Shown here: positions 5,057 to 5,338 of the stretch, in pieces
How the letters are laid out: each line of letters opens with the position of its first letter
Position numbering within the stretch: the first letter of the stretch is position 1
Assembly (NCBI GenBank): GCA_025937075.1
Contig: JAICSD010000329.1
Span: 1 to 5,338 of the forward strand
DNA from: Vicinamibacteria bacterium
Lineage (GTDB): Bacteria > Acidobacteriota > Vicinamibacteria > Vicinamibacterales > 2-12-FULL-66-21
DNA: 5,338 bases
Direction: 5' to 3'
Position numbers and translations under genes: made by a program
The notes under the pieces: model-generated
Seen by the model: only the letters and a program-made list of their open reading frames with translations
Told to the model about the DNA's origin: nothing
The model's database searches: none

Positions 5057-5338
5057 GCGCTTTCTTCACGCGGCAGCCGCAGACCTTGTACTGCGGGATG
5101 CGGCTGATCGGATCCTGTGCCGCCACGGTCAACCGGTTCGGGCTCTGGTCCCGTGGCCAGTGATACGGAATGAAGATCGTGTCCGGCCGGATCGTCGTGA
5201 CCACCATCGCGCGCAGCGTGATCGCGCCCCGCCGCGTCTCCGCGGTCGCCCATTCCCCGTCCACGATGCCCAGCTTGGCCGCGAGGCGCGGGTGCATCTC
5301 GCTCCGCGGCTCCGGGTCCTGCTGCACGAGCGGACCGA
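5049..5338 (-). CDS. Molybdopterin oxidoreductase catalytic subunit, C-terminal end (partial, runs off the right edge)
   Basis: The last 95 residues of a molybdopterin-dependent oxidoreductase of the DMSO reductase superfamily. The visible part is the C-terminal molybdopterin-dinucleotide-binding beta-barrel. The segment [18 protein letters not shown] leads into ETRRGAI, then [15 protein letters not shown], and it ends [18 protein letters not shown]. The Asn followed by Leu-Thr, then Asp-Pro, and the closing 'IP-x-YK-x-C' strand are typical of nitrate reductase- and formate dehydrogenase-like alpha subunits. The catalytic domains, the metal ligand residue, any N-terminal [4Fe-4S] motif and any twin-arginine signal are outside the window, so the substrate cannot be named. 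The TAA stop (5051-5049) lies 5 nt inside the following ferredoxin gene, giving ATGACTAA at the junction. It would be the operon's catalytic subunit, passing or receiving electrons through the four-cluster subunit. Confidence 0.87.
   Translation of the reverse strand, partial: GPLVQQDPEPRSEMHPRLAAKLGIVDGEWATAETRRGAITLRAMVVTTIRPDTIFIPYHWPRDQSPNRLTVAAQDPISRIPQYKVCGCRVKKAHD

Noticed and set aside
4319..5107. 262-codon plus-strand frame opposite the ferredoxin gene
   Set aside because: Antisense shadow; His/Arg/Ala-rich with no recognisable domain, while the other strand carries sixteen correctly spaced cysteines.

Overview
The window is a 5.3 kb GC-rich (about two-thirds G+C by eye) bacterial chromosomal segment with densely packed genes. 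The gene styles fit a soil-type, respiratory Gram-negative such as an Acidobacteriota (Vicinamibacteria-like) member: a NarL-type two-component pair, a GT20 synthase of the 'NREP...SGLVTA' type, and a molybdopterin/Fe-S/Rieske/small membrane protein cluster. That taxonomic guess is inference only. No RNA genes, insertion sequences, CRISPR arrays or origins are visible.

Left part (1-1565, minus strand): a membrane-bound HPK7/NarL-type sensor histidine kinase, followed with a 20-nt overlap by its response regulator. Only the first 65 residues of the regulator lie in the window. The regulator uses a TTG start with a clear GGAGG Shine-Dalgarno sequence.

Middle (1566-3316): a divergent intergenic region with several inverted repeats, then a plus-strand GT20 trehalose-6-phosphate synthase-type glycosyltransferase. 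It has no phosphatase partner in the window. The synthase is head-to-head with the histidine kinase, so they may share a control region.

Convergent gap (3317-3445): no convincing gene, but an unusually strong Shine-Dalgarno-like run and a compound palindrome. The palindrome reaches into the last codons and stop of the neighbouring minus-strand gene.

Right part (3446-5338, minus strand): a tightly coupled operon read right to left. It holds the C-terminal end of a molybdopterin oxidoreductase, a four-cluster [4Fe-4S] electron-transfer subunit, a membrane-anchored Rieske protein with a long hydrophilic N-tail, and an 82-residue two-helix membrane protein. Junctions are 8-nt overlap, 1-nt overlap and 1-nt gap. 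Together they look like a modular redox complex: Mo catalytic subunit to Fe-S wire to Rieske to the membrane. The substrate cannot be read from this window. This module, with the odd topology signals of its Rieske subunit, is the most interesting content.
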